The notes beneath the pieces were generated by a model. It ran no database searches, was not told the origin of the DNA, and saw only the letters and a list, made by a program, of their open reading frames with translations. DNA of 64,000 bases from Fulvia fulva (lineage: Eukaryota > Ascomycota > Dothideomycetes > Mycosphaerellales > Mycosphaerellaceae). Shown here in pieces: positions 20,301-32,139 of the stretch (the stretch's first letter is position 1; each line of letters opens with the position of its first letter). The stretch covers positions 372,001-436,000 of the forward strand of contig NC_063017.1 of NCBI RefSeq assembly GCF_020509005.1. Direction: 5' to 3'. Both the position numbers and the translations under genes were made by a program.

Positions 20301-22400
20301 AGGAGCTTCTCGCTATTATTAAAGCTTTTAAAGAGTAGCGCCCCGAGCTCGAAGGCTCTACTATGCCCGTCTAAGTAAGCTCCGACTATAAGAACCTCGT
20401 CTACTTTATAAAGAGTAAGCTACTTAATCGTCGCTAGGCCCGCTAGAGCGAGTTCCTCTCGTAGTTCAACTTTATAATCTCGTACGCGCCCGGTAAGGCC
20501 AACTCGATAGCCGACGCCCTAACCCGCCGCCCTAGTAACTCTCTAGTTGATCGAAGAGGGGGCCGGCAAATCGTAGAGCAATAAGTTATTAAAGAGTACA
20601 ACCTCTCTTCCGAGCTTCGAGAGTACCTATTAAACGGCTAGCCTACGCTCGCCGCTTCCTTTACTACTCTCGTACTCGCTCCTACCTACCTTAACAAGAG
20701 TGACGATAAATCCGAGCCTAAAGAATACGCCTCGGACGCTAAGGACTTAAACAACGATAAAGAGGGCTTAGTAACGACCGACGGCTTATCCGAATTAGAC
20801 TTCGAGGGGTTTAATAATAAGGAGCAGCCCGAAGGCATTATAGTACGAGTACGAATAGCGTACGATACCGACATAGACGCCTAAGAGTTAGTTTAGGCCC
20901 TTAAATCTAGCGCGAGGACATTCCCGGGCTTCTCGCTATCCGAGTACGAGCTCTAGGAAGGTGTCGTCTACTTCCGTAAGAAGCTTTACGTACCGTAGCC
21001 CGAAGGCTCTAATATCCGAGCTGAGATTCTTCAAATTATCTACGACTCCGCCTCTAGGGGTCACCTAGGCGTAGCTAAGACCTATAAGCTCCTCGCTAGG
21101 TATTACTAGTAGCCGTATTCCTAGAAGGACGTCCGCCGCTACGTACTAAACTACGCTACTTACCGAAGAGCTAAAGCTAACCGCTACCGCCCCTACGGTC
21201 TCTTATACCCTCTCCCGGCTCCTAATCGTCCGTAGAAGCACATCACTATAGACTTTATTACCGATCTTCCTTACGGTAAGACCTTTAGCGGCGTAAAGGC
21301 AAAGGCCCTTCTAGTAATCGTAGACCGTTACTCTAAGGACCGGTATATAATCCCGTACTAGAGTATAACCGTAAAGGAGACTACTCGCTTATTCTACGAA
21401 TTCGTCTAGCGCTTTCAAGGCCTCCCGGATAGCATTACCTCTAATAGAGGCTCCTAGTTTATCTCGTACTTCTAGAAGCGTCTATGTACTATCCTAGGCA
21501 TTAAGTATATCCTCTCGACTAGTTTTTAGCTATAGACCGACGGCTAGACCGAAATTACGAACGCTATCCTCGAATAGGTCCTTCGTTACTTCGTCGACTA
21601 CTACTAGAAGGATTAGCCTTAGTATATCCCTACGGTAGAGTTCGCTACTCGTAACTAGGACTCGGAGACTACTAGCTACTCTCCCTTCTATACTACGAGA
21701 GGTTACTACCCTCGTATAGGTATAGAACTAGAAGAACCTCTCCCGCCTACCGAAGCCGTAAACGAGTAAGTAGTAGACGAGTTCGCTACTATACTCTTAT
21801 AGATCTATAAAGAAGTTTACGACGAGATAGTATACGTATAAGTAATCTACGAGGATCAAGCTAATCGTCGTCGCTAGCTAGCTCCCGACTACTAAGTAGG
21901 CGATATAGTCTACCTTAACTCTAAGAACATTAAGACGGACCGCCCCTCTAAGAAGCTGAACTAGAAGAACCTAGGTCCTTTTGAGATTACCGAGCGTATT
22001 AGTTTATACGCCTACCGTCTAGCTCTTCCTACGAACATAAAGATCTACGACGTCTTCTATCCCGTACGCCTTCGGCCGTCGGCTAAGGACCTATTCCTAA
22101 ACTAGAACTAAGACATACTAGGTCCTCCCGATAAAGTAGAAGTCGACGAGCCTATTAACCTACCTTCTGATGACTATGCCGTCCGTAAGATCCGGGGAAT
22201 CCGCGTAGAGCCTAACGACGTTAAAGGACTACCGCCGATTAAGTATAAAGTCGAATAGTAAGGTTGCCCTAAGTATAATACCTTATAGGAACCTATCTAA
22301 TATATCATCTTTAATCGTTAAGCAATCGAAGAATACTATACCCGCGTAGACGGCCTAGAAGTTAATATCGGTAGGCTCTTCGAATCTAAGCTCTTCGACG
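17318..22400 (+). pseudogene. Gypsy-1 gag-pol with chromodomain, RIP-inactivated
   Basis: Gag begins near 17318, with the capsid-like region at about 17580-18140. RT is at about 19330-19860: a [17 protein letters not shown] block near 19407, and the catalytic YIDDILVYS near 19724. There is one small indel near 19660-19680 between the RT blocks. RNase H begins near 20165 (ETDVSDGVVGG). The integrase core is at about 21240-21560 and a chromodomain-like segment at 22190-22330. Nearly all other breaks are TAG/TAA at expected Trp/Gln positions. The frames of gag and pol were not traced codon by codon over the whole length. Confidence 0.85.
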
Positions 22401-22521
22401 GGGCTTACTAATAGTATATCGACTATAACATTAGGCCTAGGCCTAGTACTAAAGCTAAACATCCTCGATATATAGAACTACTACGGCTTCGTAGGAACTT
22501 AGCTTTGTTCGGGGGGGCTAC

Positions 22522-23041
22522 TATTATAGTCTCCCTATAGAGTATATAGAAGGTAGGGACAGAAGAGCCTTAGAGTGCTCAGAAGTCGTTAAGAAGTAAT
22601 AGTCTAGCTTAGTATATAAGCGCTAAGAATTATATACCCCGTAATATTTACTACGGGACCTAGCCCTCTAAGTTCACCCCTCTACTAAACCTTAATAGAT
22701 TTACTTCAGCTCGTAACTATATAACTTACGGTACTCCCGCGAGTACCCGCGACTACGCTAGACCCTAGAAGAAGCACGTAGAAGACTCGGAACGTAGGGC
22801 AGGTTAGAATAAGGTTTTAAGCAAAGCTACTAAGCGCGGCTTCGTACGGGTTAGCCCTATTAATACGGGGACACGTACTCGGGAGGGTCGCGTATAAATA
22901 TCTAGCCTTCCCTAGGCCTCTCTTACTTTCTTCGTCTTTCGTTTTATATAGCAATTATACTATACCCTTTTGTATCTACACTTCGTACCTACATTCTCGC
23001 TTTTACCCTTATATCTTATAGGCTAGGCTCTCGCCCTAATA
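22522..23041 (+). repeat. 3' LTR of Gypsy-1
   Basis: 520 bp matching 16752-17271. Its first bases are TATTATAG where the 5' copy keeps TGTTATAG. It is preceded by a G-rich run (22510-22517) that fits a polypurine tract. Confidence 0.93.
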
Positions 23042-23046
23042 GCGCG

Positions 23047-23261
23047 GCTATTCTCGGTTCCTAGAGTATGTTTAATTTCGAACTTATACTACCTAAGTAG
23101 CTCCGACTAGCGGGCTTGTCTTCGGGTTAGTTCTTTCGTCGTCGTAAAGTACGTAAGATTCTTATAGTTAGAAAGAATCGTTAACTTCGGTAGGCCCTCG
23201 ACGTATACTCTCTAATACTATATAGTAGTAACGGTCGACGACGAGAATTACCTATACGTAG
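23047..23261 (-). pseudogene. Antisense Gypsy RNase H fragment, continuation of 15330-16751
   Basis: On the minus strand this reads as the middle of a Gypsy RNase H: a VYVEGLPKLTILSNYKNL stretch followed by the LTRRQAR segment. It joins in frame to the ADALSRR segment at the left side of Gypsy-1 when one GCGCG copy is removed. That in-frame join is strong proof that Gypsy-1 is an insertion. The fragment ends at the LINE beginning near 23262. Confidence 0.85.
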
Positions 23262-26200
23262 TATTAGCTACGAACCTCTCGTCTTACTACGAGAGAGCCA
23301 AGTATTCTTACGCTAGAGCGTCGTAGGCGCGACGGGCGCGTAATATAGGCGAAGCCGCGGCGAATAGAGGACTACTAGTAAAACGGGTATAAAAACTATC
23401 CGACGGGCGTATACTCGTATCGGGAGCGAGTCCCTCTTCTTTCTACGTAAAAGACGGGCGCGGAACCGTAGCCTATACGCTCGATAGGACACCTCTAGTA
23501 TAAGTATAGAATTTTTACCTCCGGAGACCGTAAACCGAGCGGGCCGAGCGACGAATATTAGACGAGCGGACTATAGAACAATAACTAAGCGGACTATACG
23601 ACGGCGTCGAGCGGACTACGAAACAATCTAGTGTTTACTAGCGGGTAATACGGTAGGTAGGTAGACACGCGACGAAGCCTATAAGGGCCTATTTAGTACC
23701 CGGTATAGGAACGAGGGTTTTACCTAAGGTACTACCTATCCCGCTATATAACGTACCTAGTCTAATATAGTAGATTACGACGAGGAAAAGACGATAGCCT
23801 AAGTAAGGAAAAGACGGCTATTAGGACGGGGAAAAGACGTATAATACGAGTAGATTAGTTCTATAATCGGGGAGGATCGAGGGTAGGGTAATAAGGAACT
23901 ATATATTAGTTAGTAGGTAGAAACGTAAGGAGTACGCTACCCGGCGTAGTGTATGCCCCGAGTAAACCTACGAGGTATAGACGGCCGCTTTCTAGAGATA
24001 GGCTACGGTAACGCGAAGGCCGTCAAAACCTAGGGCGTAGTATATACTAGTAGCGACGGCTAATACTGTCTATATAGCCCGAGAGGACGGATATATATAT
24101 CGGTTAATAGAGAGTACTAAAGGGCTTAGGCCTATAGAGGTAGATATTAGCTTAAGGAGTAAATAAGGAGGGAGGGCGTAGAGGGAAGCTTTTACTCCGG
24201 GCTAACCTCTCGAAACGAGGCTATACGGTAGTACTAGATAAGTAGGAAAGCGCGGTTAAGACTTATTACCTTATCTCGTAGCTAGCTTACTAAATACGAT
24301 TCCTTCTTACTAGGTAGAGACAGCGGAATAAGCTAACTAGATACTAGATAATAGGCTATTCTAGAACTACGAGAGAATAGATACGGAGATCTATTAGAGT
24401 AGCTATAGGGTACTACAATACTTCTAATGCTAATAGTACGGTTATATAGCCCTAAAATACGGGGAGAAGACCCTAAGGTGTCCTTACTACGTAGGCCTAT
24501 ACTAGGGAAGGGAATGCCTCAAAAAGGAGAGTAGGTATATATACTACGGTAGAAGGTACCTAGTACATTTAAGCTAATGCCTAGCTAGAATAGTAGTATA
24601 AGAAGGAGCGAGACAACTAAGGATCTCTATACTAGCTAGGTACTCGTAACGTTAGTAGGAGGGACCTACCGTATATAAGGGCTTCGAGCCGAGTAAAAGG
24701 AAGAGGGTAGAAGAGACGAATAAGGGAACCTAACCGTAAACGTATCTACCTCCCGGTAGGCCTCGACACCTTAACCGGGCCGCTAACGAACTAGGCTAAA
24801 TACGAATCTTTAGGGCGCCCTAGTAGCTATAAGGCTAGCCGGATAGCGAGATATAGGCTTAGGAGATATAGTAGGTTAGTACGGAAATAGACCTTACGGA
24901 TAACAAATAATACTATACGACGACATTACTATCGTATAGTATAACGTAAATAAAAGTAGGGACAAGGTCTAGCGCCACTTTCTATAAGAGCTAGACCCGC
25001 TACGGTACTACGTTATTACGGTATAGGAACTATAGATTAACCCCTACGTAGGACTCCTAGCTACTTATAATGACCGGAGATACTATACCGTAATTACGGG
25101 CTAACGAGGCGTTATCCTAAGGACATATATATACGTAAGTAAGACTATAGACCTTGAGTCGTAGAAGGTTATACTACCGTAGTAGGGCAACCTAGGAGAC
25201 ATAATATTAATCTAGATCGACACGACATAAGGCCCTATCTAGATCTATAACGTTTATAACCCGCTACCGCGGGGTCGGACGAGTAGGGAACTAGGAACCC
25301 TCGCCTACCTAGAGCGGACCCTAAGCTAAGATATAAAGTAAGTACTCCTCGGCGACTTCAACCTCTACTACCTATAGTAGGGACTCGAATTCACTCCCCC
25401 GTACGCGTTTCTAGGGGGAAAGCTACTAGATATAACCGTACGCTACGGAATGGCCTTAGTAATACTAAAGGGAACAGAGACGTAGAAGGCCCGTATAAGT
25501 ATAAGTACGATCGACCTATACTTTCTATTACGAGAACTTAAAGAGAGACTAGTCTAATGCCGACCGAACTACGCGCTAGAAGCCTCCTTAGACTATATCC
25601 CTATCTAAACGACGCTAGGGGTAAAGGCGATAGAGGAGCTAGTAAGCGAACTACGCCGTAACTAGAAGAAGGCACGCTAGGACGATATAAGAGGCTTCCT
25701 AATAGCGAACCTACTATAGTATAGAGAACTCGAGACGACAGCTTAGCTAGATCAAGTAGCGGAATAGATTACCTCGGTTATATAGTAAGTAGCGGAATAA
25801 TATACGCCGTTACTCCGGCCCTTAAGGTAGTAGAAGGCGTTCTAGACCCCTAAATACTCTACGAAGGTAAGGGAGGCTAGAAGGGCAAGGCGACAGTAGA
25901 CGAAGGAGCATACCTAAGAGGCGTAGGAGCAATACTGTCGCGCGATATAAGAGAAGAAGGTATAGATAAGACGCGATAAGCTATAGGACTAGAGAGCGAC
26001 GATCGGGCTCGTTATAGAAAACCTAGAATAGATATAGAGACTTACTAAATAGGTACGACTACCTAAAGAGTAACAAACCCCTTACTTCCCCTAATTGTAG
26101 ACCGCAAAGGGATTGCCTAGGCTACGCCCCGGGGTAAGGCAAAAGTATTAGCCGACTATTTCTTTTGAACGTAAGTAGAGGTAGACCTTACGGACATCGA

Positions 26201-28453
26201 CCCGAGTATATACCCGGAACCCCTAGATATAGATTATGCGGTTAGCTCTAACATAGTAATAGGAGTTCTAAGTAAGCTAAAAGGACGAAAAGCCCTAGGC
26301 CTAGATAGGATACTAAATATACTACTAAAAGAGTATAGAGAAGAGATCGCGCCGAGCCTTATAAACCTATTTACCGCGTACCTACGGCTAGAGTATCACC
26401 CGAAGCCGTATAGAGAGTCTATAATAGTAGTACTACGTAAGCTATAGAAGGAGGACTATACTTAGCCTAAGTCGTATAGACTAACCGTACTTCTAAATAC
26501 GATAGAGAAGGTTCTAGAAAAGATAGTAGCCTAGAGACTTACGTAGCTAGCCGAGGACAACTACGTACTCCTAGTAATATAGATAGGGGGAAGAAGCTAG
26601 CGATCGACACTAATAGTAATAGAGCTAATTACGGAGCAAATTCAGACTCTCTAGTACTACGGTAGGAACCGAGCGGCGTCCTTACTATCCCTCGACATCG
26701 TAGGAGCCTTCGATAACGTCTTATACTAAAGGCTAATATATATCTTATAGTCGAAAGGTATCCCCTAGTAGGTAACGAAGTTCGTCTACTCCTTTCTCTA
26801 GGAACGGACGACATACCTAGTCCTAGGAAGGTATACGTCCGACCCGGTAAAGGTAGAGGCTAGAATACCTTAGGGATCTACTCTCTCCCCTATCCTATTT
26901 CTAATATTTATGTCGGATCTAATCCCCCTACTTACCTCTCCGTAAACCTTAGTATCGGGGTTCGTAGACGACATAAACATTCTAGCCTAGTTAGACTCGA
27001 TAGAAGAGAACTATCGCCTCTTTAAAGATAGGTATAAGAAATAGGAGGAGTAGGCAAAGAAGTATAGTACCCGGTTCGCCCCTAAAAAGTACTAACTTAT
27101 ACACTTTAGTAAAGCGAGAATATACTAGAATATAAAGGCGGCGGTAAGAATCTAAGGCTACGAGACCAAGCTATTAGCGGAGCTACGAGTACTAGGGATC
27201 TAGCTCGACCCGAAGCTAAGCTAGAATATATAGATTAGGAAAGCCTAGAGTCGAGCGCAAGTCAATAAAACCTCGATAAAGAGGCTTACGGCATCTATAT
27301 AGGGAGTAACATTCGATAAGGTAAGAGTAATATATAAGGCGATCGTTAGACTAGCTATATTATACGGGGCATAGATTTAGGGAATAGGAGGCGTAGGTAA
27401 GCCGATCCCGAAACGGATAGAGCAACCCCTAAACAGGATATAGGTAGGTAACCTACGTAGGGTACTAGGCGTATATAAGATAACGTTAATAAGCACGGTA
27501 GAAATAGAGACAGGAATACTACTAATCGGCTAGTACATCCGGGGAATAAGAATTTAATACGCGGTAAAGACGATAGGTTACCTAGTACAAACTACGATCT
27601 AGGAGGTAAAGAATAAGATAGAAAGCCGCTACCGGAGAGGGGCCGGACATAGGACAAGCTAAAAAGAGGATGACCTTACTACCTTTACGGCCGTATAGAC
27701 AAGTACCAAATGGCTAGCACGAAAAGAGGAGGAGCGTAGGACTCGCTAGGCCGGCGGGAGCAAGGCTAAGACCTAAAGCCTAGCGGAATAGATAGCAAGC
27801 TACCTATAGAAGTAGAACTAGAAAAGGAAGCCCCCTAAGACAATAGGCCCGATAGCGCTCCGAGCCTTCTAGAGACATAATTACTAGCTATATAGGGACC
27901 TAATAAGGGCCGAAGCAAGTATAGCGATCTAAATTAGGTCCGAATATATTAGATTAAGGGCCTACCTATTTAGGAGACGTGTACTAGACATCTATAGCCT
28001 AGACTACTAGTGTAGCTACCTATCGTAAAACCTAGAACATATGCTACTACGATGCCCGTAGTAGGCGAGAGGTAGGGGAAATTAGAGGTACTAAGCGGGA
28101 AGGAGAGACTATAAGTTAATTATTAGGGACAAAGGCAATATTCGCCGAATCTCTCGGTAGATACTATAGTAGGGATACCTCTAGTAGTTTAGCCTCGCTA
28201 GCGAGACGGAGGAGTAGATAGATAAGAGGCGGAAGCTAGGGGGATAATAGATAGGGTAGTTATTAGGGTAGGCCAATAATACTAGCGTACCCCTAATAAG
28301 GGAAATTTAAGACGACAATAAGGGGGAAAAGACAGGCGGGAAGGAGGAGGGGTTTTTACTAACACGGTTTCCCCTCTATATATACGAAAATAAGATAGTA
28401 TAGCTATATAGGCCAAAGGGCACTATAATAGCTTAATGAAATATCTATCTATA
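23262..28453 (+). mobile_element. Second Tad-like LINE family, heavily RIP-mutated
   Basis: About 5.2 kb. An ORF1-like zinc-knuckle region lies near 24425-24580 (the former Cys are often Tyr). ORF2 follows, with the endonuclease from about 24900, RT block LSLDIVGAFDNVLY near 26690 and catalytic FVDDINILA near 26960. A TATCTATC-type tail ends the element near 28453. The 9-bp repeat TATACGTAG at 23253-23261 and 28454-28462 may be the target duplication. However, the flanking Gypsy pieces on the two sides are not contiguous, so the limits are provisional. It is a different family from the 9-14 kb LINE but has the same architecture and tail style. Confidence 0.75.
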
Positions 28454-31400
28454 TATACGTAGGTACTACTACTATATCAGCTACTATATTAGCCTTAGTA
28501 GTGTTAGGTTCGATAGTTATTAGTAGTAGCGGCGCTAGATACTACCCTTTAAGTAGTAGGAAATCGGGGTGGTCGGCTCGTTATAGTAGTGAGGTATAGA
28601 AGTAGTTATTAAGTCCTACTAGAGCGTCTAATAGTTTTAGTCGATAAGAGAGTCTAGCCGGTATAACTTCCGTAATCTAGTAAGGGCCGGTATATCTCCT
28701 ATCTAGCTTCTTAGATAGTCGAGTCGTACGGATATTCTTAGTACTAAGATATACCTAATTACCTACCTTATAGTCTAGAGGAATGCTTCGGTAGCGGTTT
28801 ACTACTTCTACTTAGAGAGCTTATAACATTCGTATATTCTCTTAAAGGTGCTTATAAAGCTCGTAAATTCGACGTATAAAGGTTTCTACTAATCGCGTAT
28901 ATAGTCGCTAGAGAGTAGTTAGTCCTCCCTCCTTTCTAGCGTTTAGGTCAACTCGCTCTATAAACTTAGGGTTATAGCCTAAGGTAGCGTAGAACGGCGA
29001 TATACTAGTAGTCTTAGATAGGTAATTATTAATTACGAACTAAGTAAGGTATAGCTATTCTGCCTAGTCATCCTATACCTTATTAGTAAATATACGAAGA
29101 TACTATTCTATCGCCTAGTTAGTACGTTCTGACTATCTATTAGTTTCTAGGTAATACGAAGAACTTAGCTTACGATTTATACGGAGTACCTTATAACGCG
29201 CTTTACTACCGGGCGGGCTATACTACCGAGCGGGCTACTTTTACTAAGAACTATACTACTTCTACTTTAATTACGACGGTATCTTAATACGACGACATCC
29301 TATAGAATCGTTACTAGGAGGACAATTCCTCTTTAGATTCTTCGCTATCTAGTAAGTCTACTTAATAGGTACGTACGTTATGCCCCGACTCGCTATATCG
29401 CTTATAGCGTCGTAGCCTTAGTACTAGCCGGATACTATCTAGCGACTCTCTACTCACTTCCTGCCTCCTAGTATCCTCTAGAGGTATCAATTGCGACGCC
29501 TTATCGAAGGTTAGAGACCCTCTAGACTAAATATACTTGCGCTTTCGTACTTTTCGCTATATAAGGGCCTCGTTAGACTTGCGTAGCTTACTAATCTCGC
29601 TTCGTATAAGAGCTATCTAATACGCTATCTCTCTACTCCCTCTCTATTACCCTATTAAACGACCTTCCTCTTTCTACTACGCCTTTCTAAACCCGTAACG
29701 ACGCTCTAAGACGTAATGACATCTATTATAAACCCTGTCTCGTCGAAGTTATAGGTGTCCTAGTTAAGGATGCTATACTTCTCCTTTATATTACGTATAA
29801 GTAAGAACTACCTCTCGATAACGTCTAGATCTTCTATTAGGGCTCGCTAACGATCGTATCTACGTGTTATACGAACCTTTAGCTCACGATGCCGCCTAAT
29901 AAACCTATCTGTCTAATTAAGACTAGCGGGCTTAAGACCCTTCTCTTATAGTAATGAATCGGCTATTACTCGTATACTAGCCTTTAATAGCGGGGAACCT
30001 CTAAGATCTAGCTCGAGTATATACTCAAGTATTACCCTCTCTTCTAGCTCTATAAGCTTCTTCGAATTAGGCTCGTAGTCACCCCGAGGAGGTCGTCTAT
30101 TCAATCGATATCCTAGTATAGTTCGAGACGCGTCGTATACCTTTATAACAAGTCGATTCGTGATTGTCGCGTCGCGTTTCGTGGCCTAGACAGCTAAGGT
30201 TAGTTTGGCCTCGTTTGAAGATAATATACGCTATAATAGTAGTTTTATAGCTATATCTATAGAAGTGGTATAGTTCTTAGCAAAAGTGGCCCGCTCGGTA
30301 GTATAGTACGTTAGAGTTTCTTCTAGAAGGTAGTAACCTACTACTTACTCCGGTCTAATATAATAGTATTAGGAAACCCGCGCCGATAGAACATATATTT
30401 AAGGAAAAGCCTTGCCGTATTCTATACTATTATTACGCTAATAGGGATTAGCTCGACTTCCTTAGAAAGCCTATTAGTAACGGTTATAATGTTATAATAG
30501 ACTATACCGTTAAGAGTACTATCTAGGAGTCCGATAACGAAGTCGACTATAATGTATCTCTAAGGCCGATCTAGAACAGGAAGTGGCTATAATAATCCTA
30601 GTGGCTAGGAGTGTAGAGATTTTGTTATACGGTAGCTACGGTAATTCGCGGTATATCTACGTACGGATCTCGCTAATCTAGGCTAGTAGAATTCACGTAC
30701 TACGAGTTTATAAGTGCGAGCTCGTCCTAGATAGCCTACCACTAGAGCTTTATAGTTTATCTTGATTGTCCTAGTCTATAAGGCTTAGTCATTTAGTACC
30801 TATAAGCTCTAGCCGTCGTATTGATTTCGAATATATAGTAGGTCGCTATCTACTTTATAGTATACTAGGTGAATCTTCGCTCTCTATAGTAGTGTAGGAG
30901 TACGGTCTTTCTATAGGTCCTTAATCGCGGTCTTAAGCTTATTATCGGTTACGTACGCCGTCGATATTTAATACTCGAGTTCGGCTTCCCGCTAACTTTT
31001 ACGCGTCGCCGGTTGTTTAGTAGGCGTATCTCGTTCTATAGGTATAAACTCTTTAGCATTAGGGTTTAGCTATACTAGTTCCTCTTCTTCCGGCGTATCT
31101 TCTACTATTGCCTATAGTAAGGCGATCTTAAGGAATCGCTTAGGAGGTAGTAATGTCTAATACTAATACTAGTTCCGAGGGTCGTCTACCCCCTACGGAA
31201 GGTCCTAGCTACGTCTCGTTAGGCTGTCTAGCTTTATACCTTAAAGTCCTAGACGCTATATTATCTTGAAGTTGAACTATAACAAGAACTTAGCCTAACG
31301 CGCTTGTCGCCGATTTAGCTACTTTGTCTTTATAAAGTATTCTAGGTTCTTATAGTTAGTATAAATCTTGACTAGCTATAAGTCCTTATTATCTACCTCG

Positions 31401-31738
31401 TAGGCGAGCTCGGGTCTCTATTCCTTAAAAGCCTTAATAATAGCTATTAGCTCCTTGTTATAGATTTTATAATTACACTCCTATAGACTTAACTTCTTCG
31501 AGTAGAAGGCTATAGGATATAGTATACTATTCTCGTTATACTACGAAAGTACGCCGGCATTTATAAAATCTAAAGAATCTGTCTCTACTACTATTTCCCT
31601 ACCTAGTACATAATATGCGAGTATGCCGGCTTTGCTAAACGTAGCTTTCAAATTGTTAAAGGCTCGTTAGTAATCTAGTGACTATTAAATCCTTCTGTTC
31701 TTGTGATTGCTTAGTCCGTCCGACTTAGTCAGGTTTGT
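28450..31738 (-). pseudogene. Antisense Gypsy pol fragment (inverted copy of 35935-38100)
   Basis: Apart from a 1.1-kb DNA transposon, this is the reverse complement of the Gypsy-3 segment from the RT/RNase H border to the end of the pol/chromodomain linker (about 35935-38100). The two arms are alike apart from scattered, mostly transition, differences and small length changes. It abuts the truncated 5' LTR of Gypsy-3 at 31739, making a 2.2-kb inverted repeat with a spacer of about 4.2 kb. It has no LTR of its own. Confidence 0.85.
29196..30311 (-). mobile_element. Internally deleted Fot1/Pogo (Tc1-mariner) DNA transposon
   Basis: A 1116-bp insertion absent from the sister Gypsy arm, flanked by TA (29194-29195 and 30312-30313). 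The ends are inverted repeats beginning ACG(C/T)(A/G)CT.TACTACCG(A/G)GCGGGC and extending for about 40 bp. The left end carries a second tandem copy of the inner repeat. The minus strand encodes the N-terminal half of a Pogo/Fot1 transposase: a CENP-B-like helix-turn-helix region and the catalytic-domain entry YNFDETGF near 29745. It then jumps to the C-terminal tail of that family, so most of the DDE catalytic domain is deleted. RIP stops are present. Non-autonomous and dead. Confidence 0.85.
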
Positions 31739-31911
31739 GCCCGCGACCCCTTACTATAGCTACGTCGGCCCGGCTAAACCGCGGACCTTTCGTATCGGGT
31801 TAGCGCGGCTTAGCTTTACTTTATAACTTCGCCGCGCCTCGCGCTCCTCTTTCGTAGCTTCGTAGAACAATAACTATCTCGTTCGGACCCTATAGTACGC
31901 CCGCCCTTATA
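31739..31911 (+). repeat. 5' LTR of Gypsy-3, truncated at its left end
   Basis: Matches 38771-38943 with few changes. The first bases of the LTR are missing at the junction with the inverted pol fragment. Confidence 0.85.
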
Positions 31912-32139
31912 GTTTATTCTACTACCCTACCTAGATCGCGGATCTAGGTAAGGGACGCGTAATAATAGGAATAGACAGAACCGTAGAACTCGAGAACGCG
32001 TAGAGTCGTATTAGAATATAGAACACGGTAAGGCGTATAGCGCGTAGATACCTAGAGAACGTAACGCGGCGATATTATTAGTAGGTAGTCGCGCGCTCGT
32101 GGACAGTTAGGCTATAGGTATCGTTACGCCTCCCCCGAA

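Larger units (their letters stand above)
16752..23041 (+). mobile_element. Complete RIP-mutated Ty3/Gypsy chromovirus (Gypsy-1)
   Basis: A 6290-bp element with two 520-bp LTRs (16752-17271 and 22522-23041) and the 5-bp target duplication GCGCG at 16747-16751 and 23042-23046. The LTRs differ at scattered transitions, several in CA/TG context. Internally it has gag, protease, RT, RNase H, integrase and chromodomain in Gypsy order, all broken by TAG/TAA codons. It inserted into the RNase H region of another Gypsy in the opposite orientation, cutting an otherwise continuous reading frame. Confidence 0.95.
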
